NCBI RefSeq assembly: GCF_002056795.1
Contig: NZ_CP020104.1
Span: forward strand, 5,093,501-5,157,500
Source of the DNA: Spirosoma aerolatum
GTDB taxonomy: Bacteria > Bacteroidota > Bacteroidia > Cytophagales > Spirosomataceae
Direction: 5' to 3'
DNA length: 64,000 nucleotides
Shown here: positions 26,701 to 34,850 of the stretch, piece after piece
Position numbering within the stretch: the first letter of the stretch is position 1
Layout: every line of letters begins with the position of its first letter
The notes under the pieces: model-generated
Told to the model about the DNA's origin: nothing
Database searches by the model: none
The model's input: only the letters and a program-made list of their open reading frames with translations
Program-made: the position numbers and the translations under genes

Positions 26701-27855
26701 TTATTTAAACAGCATTGGAGTGTACTCATTCAGGTATTGCCGCCAGTTGATCCAGGTGTGGCCGCCCGACGATTCCTTATACTGGTATTTGATGTTGTGT
26801 TTATCCAGCAGAGCCAGTGTCTTTTTATTGGCATCCATCACAAAATCATCCTTACCAATGCTTACCCAGAAGAGCTTCTTGCCTTTGTTGAAATTGGGAT
26901 CGTTGAGCACTTTGGCGTATTTGGTATCTGCTTCATCTGCCGTTGCGCCGAAGAAACCAGAGCTAAACACACCTACGTAGTTGAATAACTCGGGATGCGT
27001 TAAGGTTACGTCCAGCGTCTGGAAGCCCCCCATAGACAGCCCGGCAATGGCACGGTTTTCCGCATTGGGCAGGGTGCGGTAGTTCTTCTCCACATACGGC
27101 ATCACCTCTTTCAGCAGTTCGCTCGAAAATAGGTCGCGCAATTGATTCATCATCTGCGCATTAGGCATACCGTTCATGGGTGGCAGCGGCATACTGCCAT
27201 TCGGCATAACCACAATCATGGGTTTCGCTTTTCCGGCTGCAATCAGATTGTCCAGAATGAAACCAGCCCGCCCGATTGTATTCCAGCCCGAATCGTCATC
27301 GCCCCCGCCATGCAGGAGATAAAAAATGGGGTATTTTGTGTTGCCTTTTTCGTAGCCCGGTGGCGTGTATACATGCATCCGGCGCATCATGTTCAGCGTG
27401 TTCGACGAATACCACACCTCCCGCACTTCGCCATGCGGCACCGCTTTGTTATCTTCAAATGCGGTTTCCGGGCCCGGTACAGCCATCATATTTTCCAGAC
27501 TACTGATTCCCTGCTTGATAACCGGATTTTTAGGATCCATTGTCCGTACGCCGTCGACCATCAACGTATATGAATAATAGTCAGGCTTTAGTGGGCCAAT
27601 CAGAACCGACCACACCCCCTGCTCATTCTTCTTTAAGCTTAGCGGTTGCGGATTCGACAGGAAGTCACCCCCAACGGTTACTTCGCTCGCTTTAGGGGCA
27701 TAAATCTGAATCAGAACCCGCTTATCGGCCAGCACATTGGGCGATTTAAGGGTGTCGTTGGGCGTTGGCGTTCGCTGTGCCATTTGCGCCATTGCCAGCG
27801 GGGCCATAAAAACCGTACATACAGCCGTGCACAGAAGTTGTTTGGAGAAACGCAT
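26701..27855 (-). CDS. Secreted CE1-type esterase with N-terminal CBM48-like domain
   Basis: A 384-residue exported protein (signal [20 protein letters not shown], ending MAQ) made of an N-terminal immunoglobulin/CBM48-like domain ([15 protein letters not shown], about 50-135) and an alpha/beta-hydrolase of the feruloyl-esterase/esterase D class. [17 protein letters not shown] is the oxyanion region, [13 protein letters not shown] carries the nucleophile serine, and [12 protein letters not shown] the catalytic histidine. It probably cleaves ester-linked acyl or feruloyl groups from plant polysaccharide. The start at 27855 begins the signal peptide. A paralogue lies 110 bp upstream. Confidence 0.88.
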   Translation of the reverse strand: MRFSKQLLCTAVCTVFMAPLAMAQMAQRTPTPNDTLKSPNVLADKRVLIQIYAPKASEVTVGGDFLSNPQPLSLKKNEQGVWSVLIGPLKPDYYSYTLMVDGVRTMDPKNPVIKQGISSLENMMAVPGPETAFEDNKAVPHGEVREVWYSSNTLNMMRRMHVYTPPGYEKGNTKYPIFYLLHGGGDDDSGWNTIGRAGFILDNLIAAGKAKPMIVVMPNGSMPLPPMNGMPNAQMMNQLRDLFSSELLKEVMPYVEKNYRTLPNAENRAIAGLSMGGFQTLDVTLTHPELFNYVGVFSSGFFGATADEADTKYAKVLNDPNFNKGKKLFWVSIGKDDFVMDANKKTLALLDKHNIKYQYKESSGGHTWINWRQYLNEYTPMLFK

Positions 27856-27887
27856 AATTGGGTTGGGAATGTAAATACAGAATGAAC

Positions 27888-27958
27888 AATGGATAATGAA
27901 GAATGAATAATGGAAGAGCCGACAATGATTATACATTGTTCATTTTACATTATCCATT
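27888..27958. repeat. Imperfect inverted repeat between the two esterase genes
   Basis: AATGGATAATG on the left faces CATTATCCATT on the right, continuing with AATGAA/TTCATT pairs; the arms are about 25 bp with a few mismatches. AT-rich, unlike the G+C-rich elements elsewhere. Confidence 0.7.
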
Positions 27959-27964
27959 AACTAG

Positions 27965-29155
27965 TTATTTGCTGCGCCAGAGAGCAGGCAAAAGCTTATA
28001 ATACAACAGATGCCGCCAGGTGCCCCAATCGTGGGCTCCGTCGCCACCTACGTAATACTCGTGTTTGATGTTATGACGCTGCAGGGCTTCATGCAGGGCG
28101 ATCACTCGTTGTCCGATGGGTGCATTGGCCTCATTGGTGCCCTGCCCGACCAGCAGATAATCGACTTTCTGATTGGCGGATGGGTCATTCAGAAAAGCAG
28201 CACTGGTGGTTTCGCTGTCCACATCGCCCGCACTCAGGATGCCGAACGAACTAAACAGATCCAGATTTTTCAGGCCGACAAACTGCGTGTGCCGCCCTCC
28301 CATCGACAAACCCGATAAAGCCCGGCCCTTCCGGGTCGCGATGGTGCTGTACGTTTTGTCGACAAACGGGATAATCTGTGTTTTCAGCTCGTCTTCAAAG
28401 AGAGGGAATGTTTTGGCTGTGTGGCTTGGGTCGCTGCGGTGAACGACCTGATTGTTGGGCATGGCAATAATCATCGGCACCATTTTGCCCTCAGCCAGCA
28501 GGTTATCGGCAATAAAATTAGCCCGGCCGTCCAGTGCCCAGCCGGAGGCCAGTTCTCCACTACCGCCCACCAGATACAGCACCGGATACTTCTTTTTAGG
28601 CGAATAACCGGGTGGTGTATAGACGTACATTTCCCGTTCGCCATTCAGAACCGTCGAATGATAGATATGCCGCGTTACGGCCCCGTGCGGCACAGGTTTG
28701 GCGTCGTAATAGGCAGGCCCATCGCCCGGAACAACCAGATTGCTGTACCCAGGCTGATCGTTGAAACCCGTCAGTGTGTTGTTCGGATCAGGCACCGTTA
28801 CCCCGTCGATCACGAACTTATACACGTAGATATCCGGCTTTACTGGCCCGACCGTCAGGGTCCACAGGCTATCGGTTTCCTTTTTAAATGGGATCGGATT
28901 TTTGGCCGATAGTGCCAGCAAGATTGGGCCTCCCGTCAGCATGACCTGTTTAGCTTCGGGGGCCTTGAGTCGAAAGGTAACTGTACGGTCGTCGCGAACT
29001 TCGGGGGAGATGACACTGGCCCCAAAAGGCATCAGATTCTGTGTATTCTTCTGTGGATTCCAGTCCAGATTGACATGCGCCTGCTGCGCGTTCAGGCCCC
29101 AACAGGCTGTGACTACCAGAGCGATACTCAGACTGCAAACTCGATACATAGTCAT
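27965..29155 (-). CDS. Secreted CE1-type esterase, paralogue
   Basis: A 396-residue protein with signal MTMYRVCSLSIALVVTACWG, an N-terminal CBM48-like domain (FRLKAPEAKQVMLTGGPILL) and an esterase domain with YPVLYLVGGSGELASGW, RALSGLSMGGRHTQF (nucleophile Ser) and GGDGAHDWGTWRHLLY (catalytic His). The oxyanion loop reads VGGSGE instead of the neighbour's HGGGDD, so the usual LHGGG is changed. The pair probably arose by duplication and could have different acyl or glycan specificity. Start at 29155 or 29149. Confidence 0.88.
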   Translation of the reverse strand: MTMYRVCSLSIALVVTACWGLNAQQAHVNLDWNPQKNTQNLMPFGASVISPEVRDDRTVTFRLKAPEAKQVMLTGGPILLALSAKNPIPFKKETDSLWTLTVGPVKPDIYVYKFVIDGVTVPDPNNTLTGFNDQPGYSNLVVPGDGPAYYDAKPVPHGAVTRHIYHSTVLNGEREMYVYTPPGYSPKKKYPVLYLVGGSGELASGWALDGRANFIADNLLAEGKMVPMIIAMPNNQVVHRSDPSHTAKTFPLFEDELKTQIIPFVDKTYSTIATRKGRALSGLSMGGRHTQFVGLKNLDLFSSFGILSAGDVDSETTSAAFLNDPSANQKVDYLLVGQGTNEANAPIGQRVIALHEALQRHNIKHEYYVGGDGAHDWGTWRHLLYYKLLPALWRSK

Positions 29156-29171
29156 GCAAATAGCTTTGCGT

Positions 29172-29179
29172 CAAAAGTA
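29172..29179 (-). promoter_or_regulatory. Candidate -7 box (TACTTTTG) for the esterase genes
   Basis: On the minus strand TACTTTTG, matching TAnnTTTG, lies 17 bp before the esterase start codon, implying a very short 5' leader. No convincing -33 TTG at ideal spacing was found. Confidence 0.4.
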
Positions 29180-29330
29180 CATAAAGATTATGAGCAACTG
29201 GTAATTCTAAAAGGTTTTTTTGTAGCTTTTTCAGATAAACTATTGATCGACCGTATCGAGCCTGTACAGGGCTATCAGATACCGGTAACGAAGTTGATGG
29301 AACGCTCCAAACGCCATTAAACCTGAATGG

Positions 29331-29415
29331 ACTTTTGTCATTTTGACGCAGCAGAAATCTTAGGAATAATCAATGAGTTAGCTGGAGATTTCTCCTGCGT
29401 CGAAATGACAAAAGT
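29331..29415. repeat. 30-bp inverted repeat in the divergent esterase-GH28 gap
   Basis: Arms 29331-29360 and 29386-29415 match at 28 of 30 positions (GTCATTTnGACGCAG core). The 451-bp gap 29156-29606 holds this, a candidate operator and no gene. It lies between divergent starts, so termination alone cannot explain it. It is related to the element at 18449-18536. Confidence 0.85.
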
Positions 29416-29471
29416 TTTCAGACATTTTCTCAAGAACGATAATTAATCGATCCAGCCTGACAACGTTCCCG

Positions 29472-29482
29472 GCAACGATTGC
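29472..29482. promoter_or_regulatory. Candidate LacI/GalR-type operator upstream of the GH28 gene
   Basis: GCAACGATTGC is palindromic in its GCAA/TTGC arms around a 3-bp centre containing CG, the general shape of LacI-family operators. It is 125 bp before the GH28 start. Only one such site was seen in the window. Confidence 0.3.
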
Positions 29483-29606
29483 GTAAAAAAAGGGCAATCC
29501 TTTCTTGAAAGCGTCTCAATTTTTGGGTCACTTTACTTATCCAATTGGCCCATACACCCTGTTACATCCAAGTGAATAGGCCATCAACGTATTTGTCCCG
29601 ATACCT

Positions 29607-31253
29607 ATGAAAACGCTCGCTGGCTTAGTCCTCGTGGTACTGGCAACCGCCTTTCGTACCACGCTCCCCCATCAATCAACTGCTGGTACCGAACTGCCAA
29701 AGGTGGTAACTCCAACATTTCGGAAGGACACGCTCAGTATCAGCAAATTCGGCGCAGTAGCCGACGGGCTGACACTCAATACAGTCGCCATTACCAAAGC
29801 CATCGAGCAGTGTAACCGGGCTGGTGGCGGGGTGGTTCTGATTCCCCGTGGCTTGTGGCTGACGGGTCCCATCATCCTTAAAAGCCATGTCAATCTGCAT
29901 CTGGCCGAAGGGGCTCTACTGCAATTTACCGATCAGCGCAGTGTGTATCCGCTGGTCAATACTACCTGGGAAGGCGAAGAAGCGTTACGCAATCAGGCAC
30001 CTATTTCGGGGACCGACCTCGACAATATTGCCATTACGGGCAAAGGCATTCTGGATGGTTCGGGCGATGTGTGGCGGATGGTGAAACGGAGCAAACTAAC
30101 TGACGATCAATGGAAAAAGCTGGTCGCATCGGGTGGGGTTGTCAATGAGAAGAAAGACATGTGGTACCCTTCTGAGCAGTCGTTCAAAGGCGCAACGATG
30201 TCGGCGGTAAAATCGGGCCAGCCGATGAGTTACTACGAGGGTATAAAAGACTTTCTGCGCCCCAACATGCTCAGCCTGACCCGTTGCAAGCGAATTCTGC
30301 TGGAGGGAGTTACTTTCCAGAACTCACCCGCCTGGTGTCTGCACCCCCTTCTTTGTGAGCACATCACACTGCGAAAGGTGACGGCTAAAAATCCCTGGTA
30401 CGCTCAGAATGGTGACGGTCTTGATCTGGAATCGTGCCGGAACGGGCTGGTTGAAGACTGCACGTTCGACGTGGGCGACGATGGCATCTGCATTAAATCG
30501 GGTCGTGACGAGCAAGGCCGCAAACGGGGTGTACCGACCGAAAATATCATTGTGCGCAACTGCCGGGTGTATAATGCACACGGTGGTTTTGTGATCGGTA
30601 GCGAAATGTCGGGCGGGGTGCGTAATCTGTACGTATCGAACTGCACGTTCATGGGCACGGACGTAGGGCTTCGTTTCAAAACGGCTCGCGGACGGGGTGG
30701 AATTGTCGAAAACATCTTCGTCGATGGGGTTGACATGACCAACATTGCCGGAGAAGCCATTCTGTTCGATATGTATTATGCTGCCAAAGACCCCGTTCCA
30801 CAGCACGGAGAACGTACTGAATTGCCCCAGATTCCGGCCCAGCCTCTGTCCGAAGGGACTCCCCAATTTCGGGCGTTTCAGATTCGGAATGTAACGTGCA
30901 AAGGCGCTGAAACAGGCATTATGGTACGCGGATTACCCGAAATGGCGGTAAAGGATATTCTGATCGAGAATGCGGTGTTGCAAAGCCGGAAGGGGTTGGT
31001 CTGCATCGAAGCGGAGAACATCCGTCTGAAAAACGTAACCCTGATGTCACCCGCCAAAACCCTGATGCAGATTCAGAACAGCCGCAGCCTTACCCTCGAC
31101 AACATCCGCTATGCCGACGATACCGACCTGCTGATGCACATTTCCGGCGACCGCTCCAAAAGCATTAAGCTACTCAACACACCCACCTCGAAGGCCCGCA
31201 AAACCGTCGAAATCAGCGCCAATGCTCCGCCTAATGTACTGACGATGAAGTAA
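29607..31253 (+). CDS. Exported glycoside hydrolase family 28 (polygalacturonase-like)
   Basis: A 548-residue right-handed beta-helix protein with an N-terminal export signal (MKTLAGLVLVVLATAF). The fold starts with LSISKFGAVADGLTLNT. GH28 motifs are present: NGDGLDLESC (NTD position), VGDDGICIKSG (catalytic DD), AHGGFVIGSEMSGG (GHG position) and LRFKTARGRGG (RIK position). It should hydrolyse galacturonan or rhamnogalacturonan bonds outside the cytoplasm, feeding the uronate genes upstream in this window. Divergent from the esterases. No SusC/SusD pair is nearby. Confidence 0.9.
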   Translation: MKTLAGLVLVVLATAFRTTLPHQSTAGTELPKVVTPTFRKDTLSISKFGAVADGLTLNTVAITKAIEQCNRAGGGVVLIPRGLWLTGPIILKSHVNLHLAEGALLQFTDQRSVYPLVNTTWEGEEALRNQAPISGTDLDNIAITGKGILDGSGDVWRMVKRSKLTDDQWKKLVASGGVVNEKKDMWYPSEQSFKGATMSAVKSGQPMSYYEGIKDFLRPNMLSLTRCKRILLEGVTFQNSPAWCLHPLLCEHITLRKVTAKNPWYAQNGDGLDLESCRNGLVEDCTFDVGDDGICIKSGRDEQGRKRGVPTENIIVRNCRVYNAHGGFVIGSEMSGGVRNLYVSNCTFMGTDVGLRFKTARGRGGIVENIFVDGVDMTNIAGEAILFDMYYAAKDPVPQHGERTELPQIPAQPLSEGTPQFRAFQIRNVTCKGAETGIMVRGLPEMAVKDILIENAVLQSRKGLVCIEAENIRLKNVTLMSPAKTLMQIQNSRSLTLDNIRYADDTDLLMHISGDRSKSIKLLNTPTSKARKTVEISANAPPNVLTMK

Positions 31254-31464
31254 ATTTTTGACTTTACGACTCTTCAGCGCCTTTTATCCGTCTATTGAAC
31301 GTATAACCAAAACTTATTTGATCATTCTATTGCATAACTCCATCCAATCGCCTATGATTGCGAACAATTGTAGATCAATCAGCAGCGTATAAACTAACAG
31401 CACAGAACTATATCTCCTTATCAATCAATAGTTTTCAGTTCCGCAGTTCTGCGTACAATAATGC
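31254..31464. other. Gap between GH28 gene and the first cassette core site
   Basis: I see no gene. The stretch becomes AT-rich and ends at a GTTGGGT core site. If an attI-type site exists it must lie here, but no clear GCCCAAC partner was found within 120 bp upstream. Confidence 0.5.
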
Positions 31465-31471
31465 GTTGGGT
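31465..31471 (+). other. First core site of the array (attI-like or residual attC)
   Basis: GTTGGGT preceded by GC, as in integron core sites, but with no matching GCCCAAC at the usual 80-90 bp upstream. It is the left boundary of the repeated region. Confidence 0.45.
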
Positions 31472-31499
31472 GAACAGCCAAAAAGTGGTGTTCGTGTGC

Positions 31500-31650
31500 C
31501 AGCTTCTGTGCGACAGGCCGCACGTCCGCGACAGGGTGTTTTTTTGCTCATCAGGCGGCTTCGGTTGACAAGCCAACCGCCCCTTAATTTAAGGCTTGAC
31601 AAGTTAGGTAGGTTACTTGTGACACGAGAAACACCCCGGTAAGCAAGTGG
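31500..31650 (+). repeat. GACAGG-repeat leader of cassette 1
   Basis: Copies of a degenerate GCGACAGG/TTGACAAG element spaced roughly 15-50 bp, with a TTTTTTTGCTCAT segment and a closing GTGACACGAGAAACACCCC. The start codon that follows is 200 bp after the core site. The same leader type precedes the genes of cassettes 3 and 5. Confidence 0.7.
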
Positions 31651-31671
31651 GTAGCAAAAAATAAAAAGAAT

Positions 31672-32031
31672 ATGGTTTGTCATCGGGAAATCTTCTTTGA
31701 AAACCAACTACCTTCAATAGAGGAAATAGTCAAGCATGTCAGTCAACGAACTGGTCTTGAGCCAATTTATGATGAGAACGACTGGTCATTGACAAATCCA
31801 CATGATGAGATTGATTCATTTGGAATTTACTATGATGAGTCAAATCAGATTGTATTAACCAACTTCGGCTCATTGACTTATTTACTGGGCGCTACGTTAC
31901 ACACTTTAATTGCTATGGGCGGCAAATATGATGCGAAACCAGCTCAGTGGCCGACAAAGAAATGGAGTGAGGTTGCTGAGAAAGTCAAATCATTACCCCG
32001 ACAGGAGCATCCTGATTGGGTGTTTGATTAA
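31672..32031 (+). CDS. Cassette 1 protein, unknown function
   Basis: A 119-residue acidic protein (MVCHREIFFENQLPSIEEIV; FGIYYDESNQIVLTNFGSLT; KPAQWPTKKWSEVAEKVKSL). It has no signal peptide or membrane segment and looks like a compact alpha/beta cytoplasmic protein; proteins of this general make-up are often immunity-like or orphan cassette products, but no family is recognised. The ATG is 200 bp after the core site and the stop is 57 bp before the attC. Confidence 0.6.
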   Translation: MVCHREIFFENQLPSIEEIVKHVSQRTGLEPIYDENDWSLTNPHDEIDSFGIYYDESNQIVLTNFGSLTYLLGATLHTLIAMGGKYDAKPAQWPTKKWSEVAEKVKSLPRQEHPDWVFD

Positions 32032-32087
32032 TTTCGCATGGGTACCTGTCTGGCGACAGGAAGCGCGTCCCGTAGGCAAGCGGGTCA

Positions 32088-32175
32088 GCCCAACCAAACA
32101 GGGGTGTAAAGGTTGCAAGTGACTTGTGTTCAGGGAGGTAGCTTCATCATCCATCAACCCCTGTGGGTGTTGGGT
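32088..32175 (+). other. attC-like site 1
   Basis: 88 bp from GCCCAAC (R'') to GTTGGGT (R'). Inside, CAGGGGT (L'') is complementary to ACCCCTG (L'), with CAAA and TGGGT as unpaired spacers between R and L stems. The centre has the GTAAAGG and CCATCA segments shared by nearly all six sites. Confidence 0.8.
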
Positions 32176-32551
32176 GGCGGGTCAAAAATGGGTTCATAAG
32201 GCGGGTTACCTGCGACAGGGGAGCCGCCCCGACAGGCTGGCTTTTTGGCTCATTGGTTGGCTTTCGGTCGACAGGTTACACGGCTCCAAGGTGAGTTTTT
32301 TTGCTCATTGGTCGACTCCCGTTGACAGGCCAGCCGCCCCCTAATTCGGGCTTTGCCAAGCTGGGTAGCTCCCTGGCGACACCACAAACGCCCCGGTTGG
32401 GCAGGTTGAGCCAAGCGGTTTAGGTGCGTTGTTGGGCCGGTTCGCCGGTGCGATTCGTGTTTCGGCGTGAAATCGGTTTGCTGCGTTTGTGTTCGCTCGG
32501 CGTGGGCAGGCTCCCGCTGACAGGAAGCACGTCCCGAAGGCAAGCGTGTCA
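32176..32551 (+). other. Cassette 2: leader repeats without a convincing gene
   Basis: The 462-bp cassette holds at least five GACAGG-type elements (near 32213, 32229, 32268, 32323, 32517), the closing GCGACAnnAnAAACGCCCC segment at about 32372, then roughly 100 bp with no good reading frame. A reverse-strand frame across it reads through the repeat and the attC and is judged chance. Confidence 0.6.
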
Positions 32552-32637
32552 GCCCAACCAAACAGGGGTGTAAAGGTTCAGACGGTTCGCGTTCAGTTGA
32601 GTTGTTTGCCCACCATCAACCCCTGTGGTCGTTGGGT
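32552..32637 (+). other. attC-like site 2
   Basis: 86 bp from GCCCAAC to GTTGGGT with L stem CAGGGGT/ACCCCTG and spacers CAAA and TGGTC. A GACAGGAAGCACGTCCCGAAGG segment, shared with other sites, ends about 12 bp upstream. Confidence 0.8.
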
Positions 32638-32842
32638 GCAAAGCTAACAGGGGCTTGCAAGGCGGGTTCCTTGCGACAGACAGAGCGGCTCAAAGGTCAG
32701 GCCTTTTGCTCGTTCGGCGGCTTCCCTGTGACACGAGAAACGCCCCGACAAGTCAGGTTTTGGTTTGCAAAGCAGCATCTTGGCGACAGAATAAACGCCC
32801 CAGTTGGGCAAGCCTTAAAACTTAACAACTTAAACAATTTCT

Positions 32843-33244
32843 ATGGAAGCAAGTACCTCTACTGAGTTAGTATTCCCACCGCTTTGGAAACGAATTGGGG
32901 CTTATGTAATTGACCTCTATTTCATTTTTATGCTGGCTTATGTCCTGATTATCATTCTGCCAGAACCGCTTGCCGATCGATTTCGATTAGCCATTTTCGC
33001 ATTAGCTGTTCTTTATGAGCCTATTTGCAATGCTACATTAGGCTACACATTTGGGTCTTTTCTTTTTAGGTTTCGCGTAAGAGATTCGGCTGACATAAGC
33101 AAAAAATTACCTTTTCATAGGGCTTTACTACGCTTTGTAGTCAAAGCGTTATTAGGGTGGATTTCGTTTTTGACAATTCACTCCGATCCTATGCGTAGAG
33201 CCATCCACGACCGTGCAGCAGGCTCAGTTGTCATTACCAAATAA
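32843..33244 (+). CDS. Cassette 3 protein: RDD-family membrane protein
   Basis: A 133-residue membrane protein with about three hydrophobic segments. LWKRIGAYVIDLYFIFMLAY carries the Arg and Asp of the RDD family in its first segment, NATLGYTFGSFLFRFRV the central motif and MRRAIHDRAAGSVVITK the closing HDR-AG motif. RDD proteins are small inner-membrane proteins, some acting as Na+/H+ antiporters; the role here is unknown. The ATG is 205 bp after the previous core site and the stop is 52 bp before the next attC. Confidence 0.85.
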   Translation: MEASTSTELVFPPLWKRIGAYVIDLYFIFMLAYVLIIILPEPLADRFRLAIFALAVLYEPICNATLGYTFGSFLFRFRVRDSADISKKLPFHRALLRFVVKALLGWISFLTIHSDPMRRAIHDRAAGSVVITK

Positions 33245-33296
33245 AGCATGTGCCGTGTCGCGGGTGACAGGCAGCACGTCCGAAGGAAGGTGAGCA

Positions 33297-33381
33297 GCCC
33301 AACCAAACGGGTGTGTAAAGGTGCAGCTACGTGTGTTTAGTTGAGTTGAGCGCCCACCATTAACCCCCTGGGCCGTTGGGT
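33297..33381 (+). other. attC-like site 3
   Basis: 85 bp from GCCCAAC to GTTGGGT. The L region (CGGGTGT against ACCCCCTG) pairs less well than in the other sites. The centre keeps GTAAAGG and CCATTA. Confidence 0.7.
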
Positions 33382-33726
33382 GGAATATTAATGCCGAATT
33401 TCAAAGTCCAGCATCCGGGCGACAAGTTGCACGGCTCGTGAGGGCAGTTTCGTTCTTTCATTTCTGGCTTCGGTCGACAGGCCGCACTTGGGGACAGGTC
33501 ACCCTTTTTGGGCAGGTCAGGTGGCGGATGCCAGCGGACAATTGGGCGTTGACAGGCTCCCAAAAGCGTCGGTCGACACCAGGTACTTGAGCCGTTGGCA
33601 GGCTCGACAACGTAGCAAGCTGCCGCGTCAAGCTTCGCGCTCGGTTTAATCGGACCGTGCGTTGTTATCGCTCCGCGCGGGGTCGCTGCCGGGTGACAGG
33701 CAGCACGTCCCGAAGGAAAGTTGGCA
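33382..33726 (+). other. Cassette 4: no convincing gene
   Basis: A 433-bp cassette with GACAGG/GACAAG elements near 33419, 33474, 33492, 33549 and 33694. About 345 bp lie between its core site and the next R'' site; short frames on either strand run through the repeats. It may carry a non-coding RNA, a decayed gene or only a leader. Confidence 0.55.
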
Positions 33727-33814
33727 GCCCAACCAAACAGGTGTGTAAAGGTTGCAAGTCACTCGCGTTCAGTGTAGTTTTGCCATCATCCATCAACCCC
33801 TGTGGGTGTTGGGT
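33727..33814 (+). other. attC-like site 4
   Basis: 88 bp from GCCCAAC to GTTGGGT with L arms CAGGTGT and ACCCCTG (one mismatch), spacers CAAA and TGGGT. Confidence 0.8.
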
Positions 33815-34013
33815 GGCGGGTCTAAGATGGTAGTGTAAGGCGGGTTACGGTCGACAGGCAGCGCGGCTCGACAGGTAGCTTTTAGGCTCGTTGGTCGGCT
33901 TTGGTTGACAGGCCAAACAACTGAGTTAGGGAGATAAAAAGTAAGTTTGTTACGTCCGCTGCGACAGGCTAACCATTATAAGCAGGAAAACAATTTAGGT
34001 CCCGTTAGCAAGT

Positions 34014-34523
34014 ATGAGAAGTTTCGTTTTTTCTGAGAATACTGACCGGTATAAAACCTTAATTTGGCGACAATTTTATCACTCACAGAAAAAAGAGTTC
34101 TTTCAACGTAAACGGGTTCAGACAACCGCCTTACTTGTTATACCATTTTTATTGCTTTTGGCATACTTTGCCAATCATAATGCCAATAATTTGGTAGCTG
34201 CTTCCATTCTGTTTTTGGTGCTGTGTCTTTGGATATTGCTCTTTTTCGTAAGAAGAAGTTTGTTGAAGGAAAGTATTGCTGATTTTCCAAATAGACATCC
34301 ATATACGATAACACTAAGTGAGGAGGCTGTTACCTACTCAACAATAGTATCGCAAAGCGAAATAAAGTGGGAATACTTTCTTGAATACGAAGAATTTGAA
34401 AGAAACTTCATACTTTATTCACGCGAAAAACCTAAAGAGCCAATTTATTTGCCATTGTCCTTTTCCCCAGACAGTGAAGCTTTAGCCGCATTAGTTCGCC
34501 AAAAAGTTAAAGAAAGAGAATAA
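34014..34523 (+). CDS. Cassette 5 protein: YcxB-like membrane protein
   Basis: A 169-residue protein with a basic N-terminal part, two hydrophobic segments (about 41-55 and 62-79: ALLVIPFLLLLAYFANH and LVAASILFLVLCLWILLFFV) and a C-terminal YcxB-like domain (YTITLSEEAVTYSTIVSQSE, IKWEYFLEYEEFERNFILYS). YcxB-domain proteins are membrane-anchored proteins of unknown function. The ATG is 199 bp after the previous core site. Composition is AT-rich. Confidence 0.75.
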   Translation: MRSFVFSENTDRYKTLIWRQFYHSQKKEFFQRKRVQTTALLVIPFLLLLAYFANHNANNLVAASILFLVLCLWILLFFVRRSLLKESIADFPNRHPYTITLSEEAVTYSTIVSQSEIKWEYFLEYEEFERNFILYSREKPKEPIYLPLSFSPDSEALAALVRQKVKERE

Positions 34524-34598
34524 AAAAGGGGCTTTGGTATTTCGCATCCTGTCACCCTGCCGGGCGACAGGATGCTCGCCGGTTGGGAAGCTAGGGCA

Positions 34599-34685
34599 GC
34601 CCAACCAAACGGGGGTGTAAAGGTTGCGAGTGGTCTGTGTTCAGGGACGTAGCGTGTTCACCATCAACCCCTGTGGGTGTTGGGC
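34599..34685 (+). other. attC-like site 5
   Basis: 87 bp from GCCCAAC to GTTGGGC, which still fits GTTRRRY. L arms CGGGGGT and ACCCCTG. The segment upstream of R'' is more diverged than in the other sites. Confidence 0.8.
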
Positions 34686-34850
34686 GAATACAACAAGCAA
34701 TAAAAAAGGCGTGTTTACGGGCTTCGTGTGACAGGCTATACGTCTAGCGACAGGGCGGTTCTGGTTCATTAGGCAGTTCCCATTGACAGGGCAAACGCGC
34801 CGACAGATTGGGTTTTCCAGTTAAAATTAAGTGAATTAGTACAGATTTTT

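Noticed and set aside
31358..31642. 94-codon plus frame at the array's left boundary
   Set aside because: It crosses the core site and the GACAGG repeats and has no family features.
32250..32561. 103-codon reverse frame across cassette 2
   Set aside because: It runs through the repeat leader and into the attC-like site, and its composition is that of translated repeats.
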